Shown here one piece after another: positions 8,127 to 16,116 of a stretch of 64,000 nt of DNA. How positions within the stretch are numbered: position 1 is the stretch's first letter; each line of letters opens with the position of its first letter. The notes beneath the pieces are model-generated. The model searched no databases, had not been told where the DNA came from, and was given only the letters and a program-made list of their open reading frames with translations. The translations under genes and the position numbers were made by a program. Source of the stretch: Lichenicola cladoniae (GTDB lineage Bacteria > Pseudomonadota > Alphaproteobacteria > Acetobacterales > Acetobacteraceae); assembly GCF_013201075.1 (NCBI RefSeq), contig NZ_CP053708.1, forward strand, positions 46,001-110,000, written 5' to 3'.

Positions 8127-9014
8127 ATGACCCAACCGCTCTTCGAGCGCCTCACCGTGATCGGGCTCGGGCTGATCGGCAGCTCGCTCGCCCGGCGTGC
8201 GATGCAGGACGGCAGCATCGCCCGCGAGGTGGTGGCCTACGATGCCAGCCCGACGGTCCGCACGCGCGTCGCGGAGCTCGGCATCGTTCATCGCGTGGCC
8301 GATACCGGGCAGGAAGCGGTGCAGGACGCCGATTGCGTCGTGCTGTGCGTGCCGGTCGGCGCGATGGCTCCTTCCGCGGCTGCCATCATTCCATACATGC
8401 GGACCGGCGCGATCCTGACCGATGTGGGCTCGACCAAGCAGTCGGTCATTCGCGAGATCCAGCCTTTCTTGCGGCCGGACCTGCATTTCGTGCCGGCGCA
8501 TCCGATCGCCGGGACGGAATATTCTGGACCGGATGCCGGGTTCTCGACCTTGTTCGAGGGCCGCTGGACCCTGATCACCCCGATCGAGGGCGGTGATCCT
8601 GAACCGGTCGCGAAGGTCGCGGCGCTATGGCAGCTTTGCGGGGCGATGACCCGGGAGATGGATGCGGCGCATCATGATCGCGCGCTGGCGATCGTCAGCC
8701 ATCTGCCGCATCTGCTGGCCTTCACGATCTGTGGTACCGCCGACGATCTGGAGGGCGAGAGCCGGAACGAAGTGCTGCAGTTCGCCGCCTCCGGCTTCCG
8801 TGACTTCACCCGGATCGCGGCGTCCGATCCGACCATGTGGCGCGACGTGTTCCTCAACAACCGGGAGGCGCTGCTCGAGATGCTGGCGCGCTTCACCGAG
8901 GATGCTCAGGCAATGGCGCGCGCGATCCGCTGGGGCGACGAGGAGTTCATCGTCGATCGGATCGAGCGCGGCCGGCGTATTCGACGCAGCCTCATCGAGA
9001 TCAAACAGGCCTGA
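8127..9014 (+). CDS. tyrC: Prephenate/arogenate dehydrogenase
   Basis: This 295-residue enzyme makes the tyrosine precursor by oxidative decarboxylation of prephenate or arogenate with NAD(P). Seen motifs are the dinucleotide loop GLGLIGSS (residues 13-20), DVGSTK, HPIAGTEYSG and SHLPHLLAF, in family order and at family length. There is no fused chorismate mutase or ACT domain, as in the TyrC/TyrAa class. A GGAG site precedes the ATG. The usual partner hisC is not adjacent. Whether prephenate or arogenate is preferred is unknown, so tyrA is an equally valid symbol. Confidence 0.9.
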   Translation: MTQPLFERLTVIGLGLIGSSLARRAMQDGSIAREVVAYDASPTVRTRVAELGIVHRVADTGQEAVQDADCVVLCVPVGAMAPSAAAIIPYMRTGAILTDVGSTKQSVIREIQPFLRPDLHFVPAHPIAGTEYSGPDAGFSTLFEGRWTLITPIEGGDPEPVAKVAALWQLCGAMTREMDAAHHDRALAIVSHLPHLLAFTICGTADDLEGESRNEVLQFAASGFRDFTRIAASDPTMWRDVFLNNREALLEMLARFTEDAQAMARAIRWGDEEFIVDRIERGRRIRRSLIEIKQA

Positions 9015-9227
9015 TCAGAACGCGATGAACATCCAGGCGAGAATGGAGAACGGCACCAGCGCCATGCCGAAGCGCATCGCGGCGTCGGCGCCCTGGACCA
9101 GATGCGTGCTCGGGATCGGGTTCGATGCGCGGGCGGACGGAGCCGTCCAGTGGATCGAGCGGGCTGGCTGCGCGGCGCGGAAGCTGTAGGAAGCCGAACG
9201 GCCTGCAGTCGCTGTCATGGTTGCCAT
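9015..9227 (-). CDS. Small protein with one C-terminal membrane helix
   Basis: The 70-residue product has a polar N-terminal half rich in Ala, Ser and Arg and a single hydrophobic C-terminal segment (FGMALVPFSILAWMFIAF), as in tail-anchored small proteins. The ATG at 9227 follows AAGGGAA by 6 bases; a longer frame upstream has no such site. Its stop directly abuts the convergent tyrC stop. Function is unknown. Confidence 0.6.
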   Translation of the reverse strand: MATMTATAGRSASYSFRAAQPARSIHWTAPSARASNPIPSTHLVQGADAAMRFGMALVPFSILAWMFIAF

Positions 9228-9425
9228 GGTGTGTTCCCTTCTGGTGCCGGCCTTGATCGGCCTGAACCAGCTATTGCAGGGGGTGTGCCACACCTCGAAA
9301 ACCTTTAACTCGTTGATATATATCGGATTACCCAGAGCTGATCAACAATGGTAAATCAGAAGCCGGCAATTCTCCGCGAACAATGCTGATCCTTGAAAGA
9401 AAGTGGTGTAATTGCCCGATTTAAT

Positions 9426-10046
9426 TTATCTCTGGCCGGACAGCACTTCGATCTGATCCCACACCATGGCGATTTTCGGCAGGCTCCGGCCGCCGACTTG
9501 CGTTGTCGAGCGCATGGCAGCGCGGCCGCCCAGGTGCTCGTAGAACCAGCGGCTCGGGTTATCCGCCAGCACCCAGAGGAACATCGACCGGCAGGAGAGC
9601 CCGGCGAGATGGCGGGCCGCCGCAAGCAGGAGCGAGCGGCCGATCCCCTGATCGCGCCAGTCATCGAGAACGTAGAGGGTTTCCACCTCGCCGTCGGCCA
9701 GACCGACGTTGCCGGCCCCGGTCGGCGATGCCGAGCTGAATCCGACGATGCTTGGTTCTCCCCTGGCGGACGCCCCCAGTACGCGGGCGACCAGCACCCC
9801 CGGATCACGATGGATCATGCGCTGGTAATGAAAACCGAGGCTCTGGGCAGAAAGCCCGGTCAGGGTGTGATCCGGCAGCACCCCGGGATACGCCGTGCGC
9901 CAGACCGCCACATGCACCGCGGCGATCCCGGCCGCTTCGTCGAGCCGTGCGTGCCCGATCGTCACGTCGGGCAGGTTCTGGTCATCGGTATTCACTGCAA
10001 GGACATGGGATGCGGCTTGGAGCCTTGCCAGGGCATTTCCTTGCAT
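9426..10046 (-). CDS. GNAT-family N-acetyltransferase
   Basis: The 206-residue protein has the GNAT core: an N-terminal IGHARLDEAAGIAAVHVAVWR segment, then VETLYVLDDWRDQGIGRSLLL with the acetyl-CoA pyrophosphate loop RDQGIG, and a C-terminal FYEHLGG. It should transfer an acetyl group from acetyl-CoA to an amine; the substrate is unknown. The frame is open far upstream but the ATG at 10046 leaves room for the divergent pqqA gene, whose promoter may overlap this 5' end. Confidence 0.85.
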   Translation of the reverse strand: MQGNALARLQAASHVLAVNTDDQNLPDVTIGHARLDEAAGIAAVHVAVWRTAYPGVLPDHTLTGLSAQSLGFHYQRMIHRDPGVLVARVLGASARGEPSIVGFSSASPTGAGNVGLADGEVETLYVLDDWRDQGIGRSLLLAAARHLAGLSCRSMFLWVLADNPSRWFYEHLGGRAAMRSTTQVGGRSLPKIAMVWDQIEVLSGQR

Positions 10047-10097
10047 CCGAAACACCGGCGTGATTGCCTGAGACCATACGCGGAACAGGAGAATCCT

Positions 10098-10178
10098 ATG
10101 CAGTGGAAAACCCCGACGATCGTCGAAATCGTCCTCGGCGCGGAAATCAACAGCTACGTCTGCGGCGAGGCCGACTGA
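10098..10178 (+). CDS. pqqA: PQQ precursor peptide PqqA
   Basis: This 26-residue ribosomally made peptide supplies the glutamate and tyrosine that become pyrroloquinoline quinone. Glu16 and Tyr20 sit in the required E-x3-Y arrangement (GAEINSY). The N-terminal QWKTP resembles other PqqA peptides. A strong AGGAG lies 5 bases before the ATG. It heads the pqqABCDE operon and is followed by a stable hairpin. Confidence 0.95.
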   Translation: MQWKTPTIVEIVLGAEINSYVCGEAD

Positions 10179-10179
10179 A

Positions 10180-10210
10180 CTGGTGCCGCCTGCCAGACAG
10201 GCGGCGCCAG
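10180..10210 (+). promoter_or_regulatory. Stable hairpin between pqqA and pqqB
   Basis: A 13-base-pair stem (one G-U pair) with a 5-base loop starts two bases after the pqqA stop. There is no T-tract after it. In other PQQ producers pqqA transcript is made in excess over pqqB-E, and an attenuator or RNA-stability hairpin at this position would give that ratio. The structure is seen directly; the role is inferred. Confidence 0.7.
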
Positions 10211-10232
10211 CTCTCCCAGTGCCGGCCGTCTC

Positions 10233-11159
10233 ATGATCGAGGCGATTGTGCTGGGTGCCGGAGCCGGCGGTGGCTTCCCGCAATGGAACTCCAATGCGCC
10301 TGGCTGCGTCCGGGCACGCGCCCGTGACCCGGCCGCCGCCGCCTGCACACAGGCTTCGATCGCGATCACCGCCGATCGCCTGCGCTGGTTCATACTCAAT
10401 GCGTCGCCCGACCTGCGCATCCAGATCGAGCGCACGCCGGCACTTCATCCAGTCGGCGGACTGCGCTCGACCCCGATCGCCGGCGTCATCCTGACCGGCG
10501 GCGAGGTCGATACCATCACCGGCCTGCTGTGCCTGCGCGAGGGCCAGCCGTTCCGGTTGCTGGCAACGGCCGAGGTGCTGTCCCGCCTCGACCAGAATCC
10601 GATTTTCGAGGTGTTATCGCGCGCCCTGGTGCCGCGGATCGCGCTGACGCCCGGCCATAAGCTCATGCTGATGGCGCCGCAGGATGGGCGATCGGGTCTC
10701 TGGGTGACCGGCTTTCCGGTGCCGGGCAAGGTGCCGCTCTATGCCGAGGCCGGGTCCGCGCGTCCGGCTGATGCATTGGTGGACGGAGAGACCTTCGGGC
10801 TCGAGATCAGCGACGGGGTGCGCCGGCTGGTATTCGTGCCGGGTTGCGCGGTGATGACGCCGGACCTCCGCTTGCGTCTCGACGGCGCCGACTGCGTGTT
10901 CTTCGACGCGACGCTGTGGCAGGACGACGAGATGATCCAGGCCGGGCTCGGGGTGAAAACCGGACGGCGCATGGGCCATATGTCCATCAGCGGAGCTGGC
11001 GGCGTGTTCGACAGTTTCCGCGGCCTGGCGATCGAGCGGAAGATCCTGATCCATATGAACAACTCGAATCCGGTGCTGCTGTCCGACTCTGCTGAGCGCC
11101 GGTCCGCCCACGACCACGGTTGGGATGTGGCGCATGACGGCATGGTCGTCAGTCTGTGA
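10233..11159 (+). CDS. pqqB: PQQ biosynthesis protein PqqB
   Basis: The 308-residue protein is of the MBL-fold PqqB family, recognised by the N-terminal GAGAGGGFPQWNSN and the RRMGHMSISGAGG region. PqqB is thought to hydroxylate the crosslinked Glu-Tyr intermediate during PQQ formation in the cytoplasm. It follows the intercistronic hairpin and overlaps pqqC by 4 bases (GTGA). Length is normal for the family. Confidence 0.95.
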   Translation: MIEAIVLGAGAGGGFPQWNSNAPGCVRARARDPAAAACTQASIAITADRLRWFILNASPDLRIQIERTPALHPVGGLRSTPIAGVILTGGEVDTITGLLCLREGQPFRLLATAEVLSRLDQNPIFEVLSRALVPRIALTPGHKLMLMAPQDGRSGLWVTGFPVPGKVPLYAEAGSARPADALVDGETFGLEISDGVRRLVFVPGCAVMTPDLRLRLDGADCVFFDATLWQDDEMIQAGLGVKTGRRMGHMSISGAGGVFDSFRGLAIERKILIHMNNSNPVLLSDSAERRSAHDHGWDVAHDGMVVSL

Positions 11160-11884
11160 CTCCCGCGATGTCGCCGGACCAGCTCGAGGCGGCACTTCGA
11201 CAGATCGGCGCCGAGCGCTACCACAACCTGCATCCGTTCCACCGCGCCCTGCATGACGGACGGCTCGACCGGATCCAGGTTCAGGCCTGGGCGCTGAACC
11301 GCTACTATTACCAGAGTCGAATCCCGGCGAAGGACGCCACCCTGCTGGCGCGGCTGCCGACCCCGGAGCTGCGCCGCGAATGGCGGTTGCGGCTGATCGA
11401 CCACGATGGCGATGCGCCGGGAACCGGTGGCGTAACCCGCTGGCTGGCGCTGACCGACGGGCTCGGCCTCGACCGCGACCTGGTGGTGTCGCTGGATGCG
11501 CTGTTGCCGGCGACACGTTTCGCGGTTGATGCCTACGTGTCGTTCGTGCGCGAGCGGTCGATCCTGGAAGCCATTGCCTCGTCGCTGACCGAGCTGTTCT
11601 CGTCCAGCATCATCAGCGAGCGCGTGGCCGGCATGTTGCGCCACTATGACTTCGTGAGCCCCGAGACCCTGTCCTATTTCACCCCGCGCCTGCTCCAGGC
11701 ACCGCGGGATTCGGATTTCGCCCTGGCCTATGTCCGCGAGCATGCCCGCACGTCCGAGCAGCAGGCGGCGGTGCTGGACGCGTTGAGGTTCAAGTGCTCG
11801 GTGCTGTGGTCGATGCTGGATGCGCTCGAACATGCCTACGTCACGCCCGGCCATGTTCCCCCCGGCGCATTCCGGCCGACGTGA
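11156..11884 (+). CDS. pqqC: Pyrroloquinoline-quinone synthase PqqC
   Basis: The 242-residue protein catalyses the final cofactor-free ring closure and eight-electron oxidation to PQQ. Family hallmarks are YHNLHPFHRALHDG, QAWALNRYYYQSRIP, LIDHDG and the C-terminal FKCSVLWSMLDALEHAY. The GTG start overlaps the pqqB stop. Four bases separate its stop from the pqqD start. Confidence 0.95.
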   Translation: MTPAMSPDQLEAALRQIGAERYHNLHPFHRALHDGRLDRIQVQAWALNRYYYQSRIPAKDATLLARLPTPELRREWRLRLIDHDGDAPGTGGVTRWLALTDGLGLDRDLVVSLDALLPATRFAVDAYVSFVRERSILEAIASSLTELFSSSIISERVAGMLRHYDFVSPETLSYFTPRLLQAPRDSDFALAYVREHARTSEQQAAVLDALRFKCSVLWSMLDALEHAYVTPGHVPPGAFRPT

Positions 11885-11888
11885 AGCG

Positions 11889-12158
11889 ATGAACGAGACC
11901 AGCATCCCGGTGTTCGTGCGCGGCACGCGCTTCCAGCAGGACAAGGTGCGTGACCAGTGGGTGGTACTGGCGCCGGAGAAGGCTTTCCTGCCCGACCCGA
12001 TCGCCGTCGAGATCCTGAAGCTGGTGGATGGCAGCCGCAGCATCGGCGACATCATCGACACGCTGACGGCACGGTTCGAGGCACCGCGCGCGACCATCGC
12101 CACCGACGTGATCGACCTGGCGATCGATCTGGCGCGCCGGCGGTTGCTGAAGGCATGA
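11889..12158 (+). CDS. pqqD: PQQ peptide chaperone PqqD
   Basis: At 89 residues this is a standard PqqD, the RiPP recognition element that delivers PqqA to the radical SAM enzyme PqqE. The typical QDKVRDQWVVLAPEKAF and AVEILKLVDGSRS segments are present. It overlaps pqqE by 4 bases (ATGA), so the interacting partners are translationally coupled. Confidence 0.95.
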   Translation: MNETSIPVFVRGTRFQQDKVRDQWVVLAPEKAFLPDPIAVEILKLVDGSRSIGDIIDTLTARFEAPRATIATDVIDLAIDLARRRLLKA

Positions 12159-13252
12159 ACGCGTTCGCTGGCACGCCGCCGGCGCCTATGAGCCTGCTGG
12201 CGGAGCTCACCCATCGCTGCCCGCTGCAGTGCCCGTACTGTTCCAATCCGGTGGCACTCGATCGACGCGAGACCGAGCTGGAGACGTCGGAGTGGCTGCG
12301 CGTCCTGGATGAGGCAGCGGCGCTCGGGGTGCTGCAGGTGCATTTCTCCGGCGGCGAGCCGATGGCGCGCGCCGACCTTGCCGAGCTGGTGAGGCATGCC
12401 GCGGGGCTCGGGCTCTACACGAACCTGATCACTTCCGGCGTCATGATGGATGCGGTCTCGCTGGCGGCGCTGGTGGCGGCAGGCCTAGACCACGTGCAGC
12501 TCTCGTTCCAGGATGTCGATCCGGCCGGTGCGGAGCGTATCGGCGGATTGCGCGGCGGCCAGGCGCGCAAGCTCGAGGCAGCCCGGCTGATGGCGGCGGA
12601 CGGGATACCGCTCACCATCAATTTCGTCATCCACCGGCAGAACTGTGACCGGGTGACGGACATGATCGCGCTTGCCCACAAGCTCGGAGCCGCCCGGGTG
12701 GAGATCGCGCATGTGCAGTATCATGGCTGGGCGCAGGTCAATCGCGACGCATTGCTGCCGAATCGCGACCAGCTCGATGCCGCGACGCTGGCGGTGCAGC
12801 AGGCCCGGACGCTGTATGGCGATGCGCTGGCGATCGACTACGTGACCCCCGATTATCATGGCACGCGGCCGAAGCCCTGCATGGGCGGATGGGGGCAGCG
12901 CTTCCTCAACGTCACGCCGGCCGGAGAGGTGCTGCCGTGCCATGCGGCGCAGAGCATTCCCGGCATGGTGTTCCCGTCGGTCCGGCACGCAGGCCTGCGG
13001 GCGATCTGGGAGAGCGCGCCCGCCTTCCAGCGCTTCAGGGGCACAGACTGGATGTCTGAAACCTGCCGGTCCTGCGCCCTGAAGGAGGTTGATTGGGGCG
13101 GCTGCCGCTGCCAGGCCATGGCCCTGACCGGCGATCCATCGGCGACCGATCCGGTGTGCAGCCGGTCACCTGCACGCGAGGTGGTCGATCGTATCCTGGC
13201 CGGTGTCCCGGATCAGGCGCCCGAACTCGCGTATCGACGGTTCCTCAGCTGA
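12155..13252 (+). CDS. pqqE: Radical SAM enzyme PqqE
   Basis: The 365-residue enzyme forms the carbon-carbon bond between Glu and Tyr of PqqA. The radical SAM cluster is Cys22-x3-Cys26-x2-Cys29 (CPLQCPYC), followed by the SAM motif FSGGEP. The C-terminal SPASM part carries Cys in KPCMGG, LPCHAA, CRSCALKEVDWGGCRCQA and DPVCSRS for auxiliary clusters. It closes the operon; pqqF-type protease genes are not adjacent. Confidence 0.95.
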   Translation: MNAFAGTPPAPMSLLAELTHRCPLQCPYCSNPVALDRRETELETSEWLRVLDEAAALGVLQVHFSGGEPMARADLAELVRHAAGLGLYTNLITSGVMMDAVSLAALVAAGLDHVQLSFQDVDPAGAERIGGLRGGQARKLEAARLMAADGIPLTINFVIHRQNCDRVTDMIALAHKLGAARVEIAHVQYHGWAQVNRDALLPNRDQLDAATLAVQQARTLYGDALAIDYVTPDYHGTRPKPCMGGWGQRFLNVTPAGEVLPCHAAQSIPGMVFPSVRHAGLRAIWESAPAFQRFRGTDWMSETCRSCALKEVDWGGCRCQAMALTGDPSATDPVCSRSPAREVVDRILAGVPDQAPELAYRRFLS

Positions 13253-13321
13253 GAAGCCGGTACCTGGCACGCGCAGGGTAGCGTATCGGCTCGCCGCCCC
13301 GGCAGCCTCATCGACCATTGC

Positions 13322-13468
13322 TCAGATAATGCTGATCCAGTGCCGGTCCTCGTCCGTCAACCGCAGCTCCTCCTCGATTTCCGCATCGAGCCGGAAGATC
13401 AGCAGGGCGAACAACCCACCCAGCATCGCGACACCGCCGGTGATTGCGGCAACCATCCAGAACGACAT
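13322..13468 (-). CDS. Small single-helix membrane protein
   Basis: This 48-residue ORF has an ideal GGAGG site 7 bases before its ATG. It encodes one N-terminal membrane helix (MVAAITGGVAMLGGLFALLI) followed by an acidic cytoplasmic tail (DAEIEEELRLTDEDRHWI). It is convergent to pqqE. The family is not recognised. The clean translation signals and protein-like composition make it credible. Confidence 0.6.
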   Translation of the reverse strand: MSFWMVAAITGGVAMLGGLFALLIFRLDAEIEEELRLTDEDRHWISII

Positions 13469-13597
13469 CGTGCTTCCTCCGGTACAGAAGCGCCAAGGTA
13501 GGGGGAGATGTCCGGAACCGCTCGATCCATCGAGGCTCGTTGTGTTGCGAAGTGCCGCAACGACGTTACCGATCGATAGATCCGGCGATCAGGGGCC

Positions 13598-13891
13598 TCA
13601 GTAGCCAGCCGGGCCACCGAGCGAGGCAGCGCCGCCTGTCGAGCCTGAGAACCCGTTGATGCCGCCGGCTGGTGCGTTATCGCGGAAACCGGGCTCGTTG
13701 CCCTGCCCGCCGTCGCCATGCCGGCCACCATTGCCACGCAAGGCCTGATCGGATGATGCCGGAGCCGAACCACGGCTGGCGGGGGCCAGATCGAACGGGC
13801 TGCTCGGATGCGGCGGCGCCGGGGAGCAGGCCGCGACGAACCCGAGCGTGCAGAGCCCGAACAGGCTGCGGGCAATCGTTTTCGAGCTCAT
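13598..13891 (-). CDS. Small glycine-rich lipoprotein
   Basis: The 97-residue product has a lipoprotein signal ending in the lipobox FVAAC (Cys22). The remainder is low-complexity, rich in Pro, Gly, Ser and Asn. It is probably anchored in the outer membrane or periplasmic face. A CTGGAG site precedes the ATG. No homologous family is recognised. Confidence 0.6.
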   Translation of the reverse strand: MSSKTIARSLFGLCTLGFVAACSPAPPHPSSPFDLAPASRGSAPASSDQALRGNGGRHGDGGQGNEPGFRDNAPAGGINGFSGSTGGAASLGGPAGY

Positions 13892-13921
13892 AGTTCGACT
13901 CCAGGACGCTGCGCCGGCCGC

Positions 13922-14209
13922 TTATTTCCAGCACTTGTGCTGCAGGTAGATAGCCGGATCAATGCCACCGATCAGCAGCGCATTCGGGCCGAACGTGTCG
14001 CCGCTCAAATCATCCCGGACGCCATTCACGCTGAAGGTGGCGCCGGGACGTCCGGTAAAGACCTGATCGGCGATTCGGGCGAAGTCGTCGCAGGCAGCGA
14101 CCACGCCATCGGGCTTCACACCGAGGACCGCAGGCTTGACCGCTGCTATGGGTGACCCTGTCCGCGCCACCAGGGCGAGTGTGAACAGACCCGTTTGAAA
14201 CCAGCTCAT
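13922..14209 (-). CDS. Small secreted protein of unknown function
   Basis: The 95-residue protein begins with a hydrophobic segment (WFQTGLFTLALVA) that could be a signal peptide or anchor, followed by a soluble part with two Cys (VVAACDDF and the C-terminal KCWK) that could form a disulfide. The ATG at 14209 follows AGAGGAAT; a longer frame has no such site. It is 30 bases upstream of the lipoprotein gene on the same strand. Confidence 0.55.
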   Translation of the reverse strand: MSWFQTGLFTLALVARTGSPIAAVKPAVLGVKPDGVVAACDDFARIADQVFTGRPGATFSVNGVRDDLSGDTFGPNALLIGGIDPAIYLQHKCWK

Positions 14210-14576
14210 ATATTCCTCTGCGCGATCCAGGTCGCGCGATGCGGCATAGCGAATGGTGCCTCCGCTGGAGGCCGTCATGAGCAGTCAACGATCGGGCTGT
14301 GGCACCAATTTGCAGTTTTGGACACGAAATGTATCTCGTGCCGAAAGCCGGTATCCGCTCGCCCCATCATACGCCGCTGCCGGCCCAAAGGGGTTAATAA
14401 TCGTTCAGCTGATCTCCGGAGCAACCTGCCCGGCGTGCCGTCGTTCATGCTGGGCAACGCCGCGGCGAGCTCCAATGCCGGGCTTGAACGAGACGTCGAG
14501 GCGTATTCCGGATCGGGCTGTAGCCGAAACCTAAATCGGCTAACATCGAGATGGGATTGAACCATAGGAGAGCCGG
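14210..14576. other. Divergent intergenic region
   Basis: This 367-base gap separates a leftward secreted-protein gene from a rightward lipoprotein gene. A small inverted repeat (CACGA, 8 bases, TCGTG) lies near 14329-14346. An open frame on the minus strand from 14565 lacks a ribosome-binding site and protein-like composition, so it is not called. Confidence 0.4.
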
Positions 14577-14723
14577 ATGAACAGGATAATGATCGCAGTC
14601 TTATTGCTGGGATCTACGCTGGCGATGTCGGGGTGCGACGTCACGGGTCACGCGAAGCCGATGGGCGCCAGTGCCGCTCAACCGGGGGTCCAACTCGGCT
14701 CGCCGGGTAACGGCGCTCCCTGA
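14577..14723 (+). CDS. Very small lipoprotein
   Basis: This 48-residue ORF follows AGGAG by 5 bases. It has a textbook lipoprotein signal, MNRIMIAVLLLGSTLAMSGC (Cys20), then about 28 residues rich in Gly, Ala and Pro. It resembles entericidin-sized lipoproteins in length only. It should be lipidated and held in the envelope. Function is unknown. Confidence 0.65.
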   Translation: MNRIMIAVLLLGSTLAMSGCDVTGHAKPMGASAAQPGVQLGSPGNGAP

Positions 14724-15060
14724 CCCCGTTGCAGGTCGTCTGTCGTATCAGATGAGACAAGGCGGGTCGGCGTTGCTGCGGAGGTTCGTCCAGGCTGGGA
14801 TCCTCCTCCGTCGCAGGCTGCCTGGGTGGTCCGGCTCGTGCGGGCGGCCGTCTCCGCGTCTTTGATCATCCATCGATGCCGCATCGTCCGACCATTGAAT
14901 CGGACGGTTGGCAACTCTTCATCCTTCGTTCAATCTCTGCAGTAGCATCAGCGCTTCGTAGATAAGTGGCGACTGGTTCGCGTGTCGGCGCACTCCTGAC
15001 GTCGCCAGAGTCTATCTGAGCGCGATGCATGAAGCGTCCGCAGAACCGGCGCCTGGAACC
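14724..15060. other. Intergenic region with no recognised feature
   Basis: About 340 bases lie between a small lipoprotein gene and the convergent DUF4239 gene. I find no convincing ORF, terminator or repeat in either strand. Confidence 0.4.
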
Positions 15061-15843
15061 TCAATCGTGAAGGCAATGAACGACGAGGTAATTGATCTTG
15101 TCTGCTACAGCAATAAAATCGGTCGGGCGCAGGGCAAGCGCACCCTCGAACGGATAATCGAGAAGCCGCGCAATCACCAGAATGCTGACAATGCTTCCGA
15201 CGAAGCAGGCCGACAGGGCTATGGACATACCCTTGTGCTCGATCGCCGAAAACGCGACGAACAGGCTCAGGATGCAGGTAATTCCGATGAGAACATCCCA
15301 CAAGGGAACTGGAATACCGTTCGTTGCCTGAAAGATACGTGTTTCCCGTTCCTCGTGAGCCTTGGACAGAAGCGACAGCATCTCGCTTTTCTTGCCGTCG
15401 TCCTGGGCGGAGCCGAGCGTCAGGTTCGCAGCTTCCGTGACCAGTGCCGTCAAGCGATCGTCGGTCGTATGGCTCTCCCTGCGCTGCTCGGCCATGACAG
15501 GCCATTCATGATCTATGACCGACTTCAGATAGGAGCGCTCGGATTCCAGGATTGTCCTGGCCTGCTCGTGCGGCAGCGTCGCGGCGATCATGGCGGCCCC
15601 GTGCATGGCACCGACTTCGAGGTCGATCGCCTGGGCCGCCGCATTGTATTCGTCCCATGCCTCGCTGAACACGAAAGCGAGCAGCACCGCGAACACGACG
15701 CCGAGCTGCAGGAAAACGACGGAACCGACATCGTGATGACGGCGGCGAAAAGCGGCAGGAACGTGGCGCTGGATTAGAACAGTGATGATCACGCTCAGGA
15801 TGGTGGCGACCATGATGACGGCAACGGAAGACGTGTAGCTCAT
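15061..15843 (-). CDS. DUF4239-family membrane protein
   Basis: The 260-residue protein has two N-terminal membrane segments (about residues 5-25 and 42-62), a long soluble middle with the AAQAIDLEVGAM region, and two C-terminal membrane segments (about 185-205 and 212-230). This is the DUF4239 (bestrophin-like) layout. The motif FSEAWDEYNAAAQAI near residue 60 is typical. A transport role is possible but unproven. It is monocistronic. Confidence 0.75.
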   Translation of the reverse strand: MSYTSSVAVIMVATILSVIITVLIQRHVPAAFRRRHHDVGSVVFLQLGVVFAVLLAFVFSEAWDEYNAAAQAIDLEVGAMHGAAMIAATLPHEQARTILESERSYLKSVIDHEWPVMAEQRRESHTTDDRLTALVTEAANLTLGSAQDDGKKSEMLSLLSKAHEERETRIFQATNGIPVPLWDVLIGITCILSLFVAFSAIEHKGMSIALSACFVGSIVSILVIARLLDYPFEGALALRPTDFIAVADKINYLVVHCLHD

Positions 15844-16116
15844 CGATGACCGATCATCCTGGGTGCGATCCGAGGCTATAGTTGAACGTTCGACATCGTT
15901 AAGGATTGTCTTGTCGGCAGTCTATCAAGCGAACCGACGAATGGGATCCGGAAAGGCAATATCTTTCTTCAGACTGCCGGTATATTGGCCAAAGCGTGAA
16001 ACATCTAGACGATATTAGACTTTGTATCGAGTAAATAACGATAGAGGTCAAAAGGAGACTATCGCCGGGCAGTGCTCTTCGCGCATTGATGCCTCCGTTT
16101 AACGGATCAGAGATCG

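Noticed and set aside
10614..12397. Long minus-strand open frames opposite pqqB-pqqD
   Set aside because: Low-complexity shadows of the pqq genes with no ribosome-binding sites or recognisable motifs.
14300..14315. Sigma-54-like TGGCACC...TTGCA sequence
   Set aside because: The GG to GC spacing is 9 bases, not 10, and no gene starts in a fitting position downstream.
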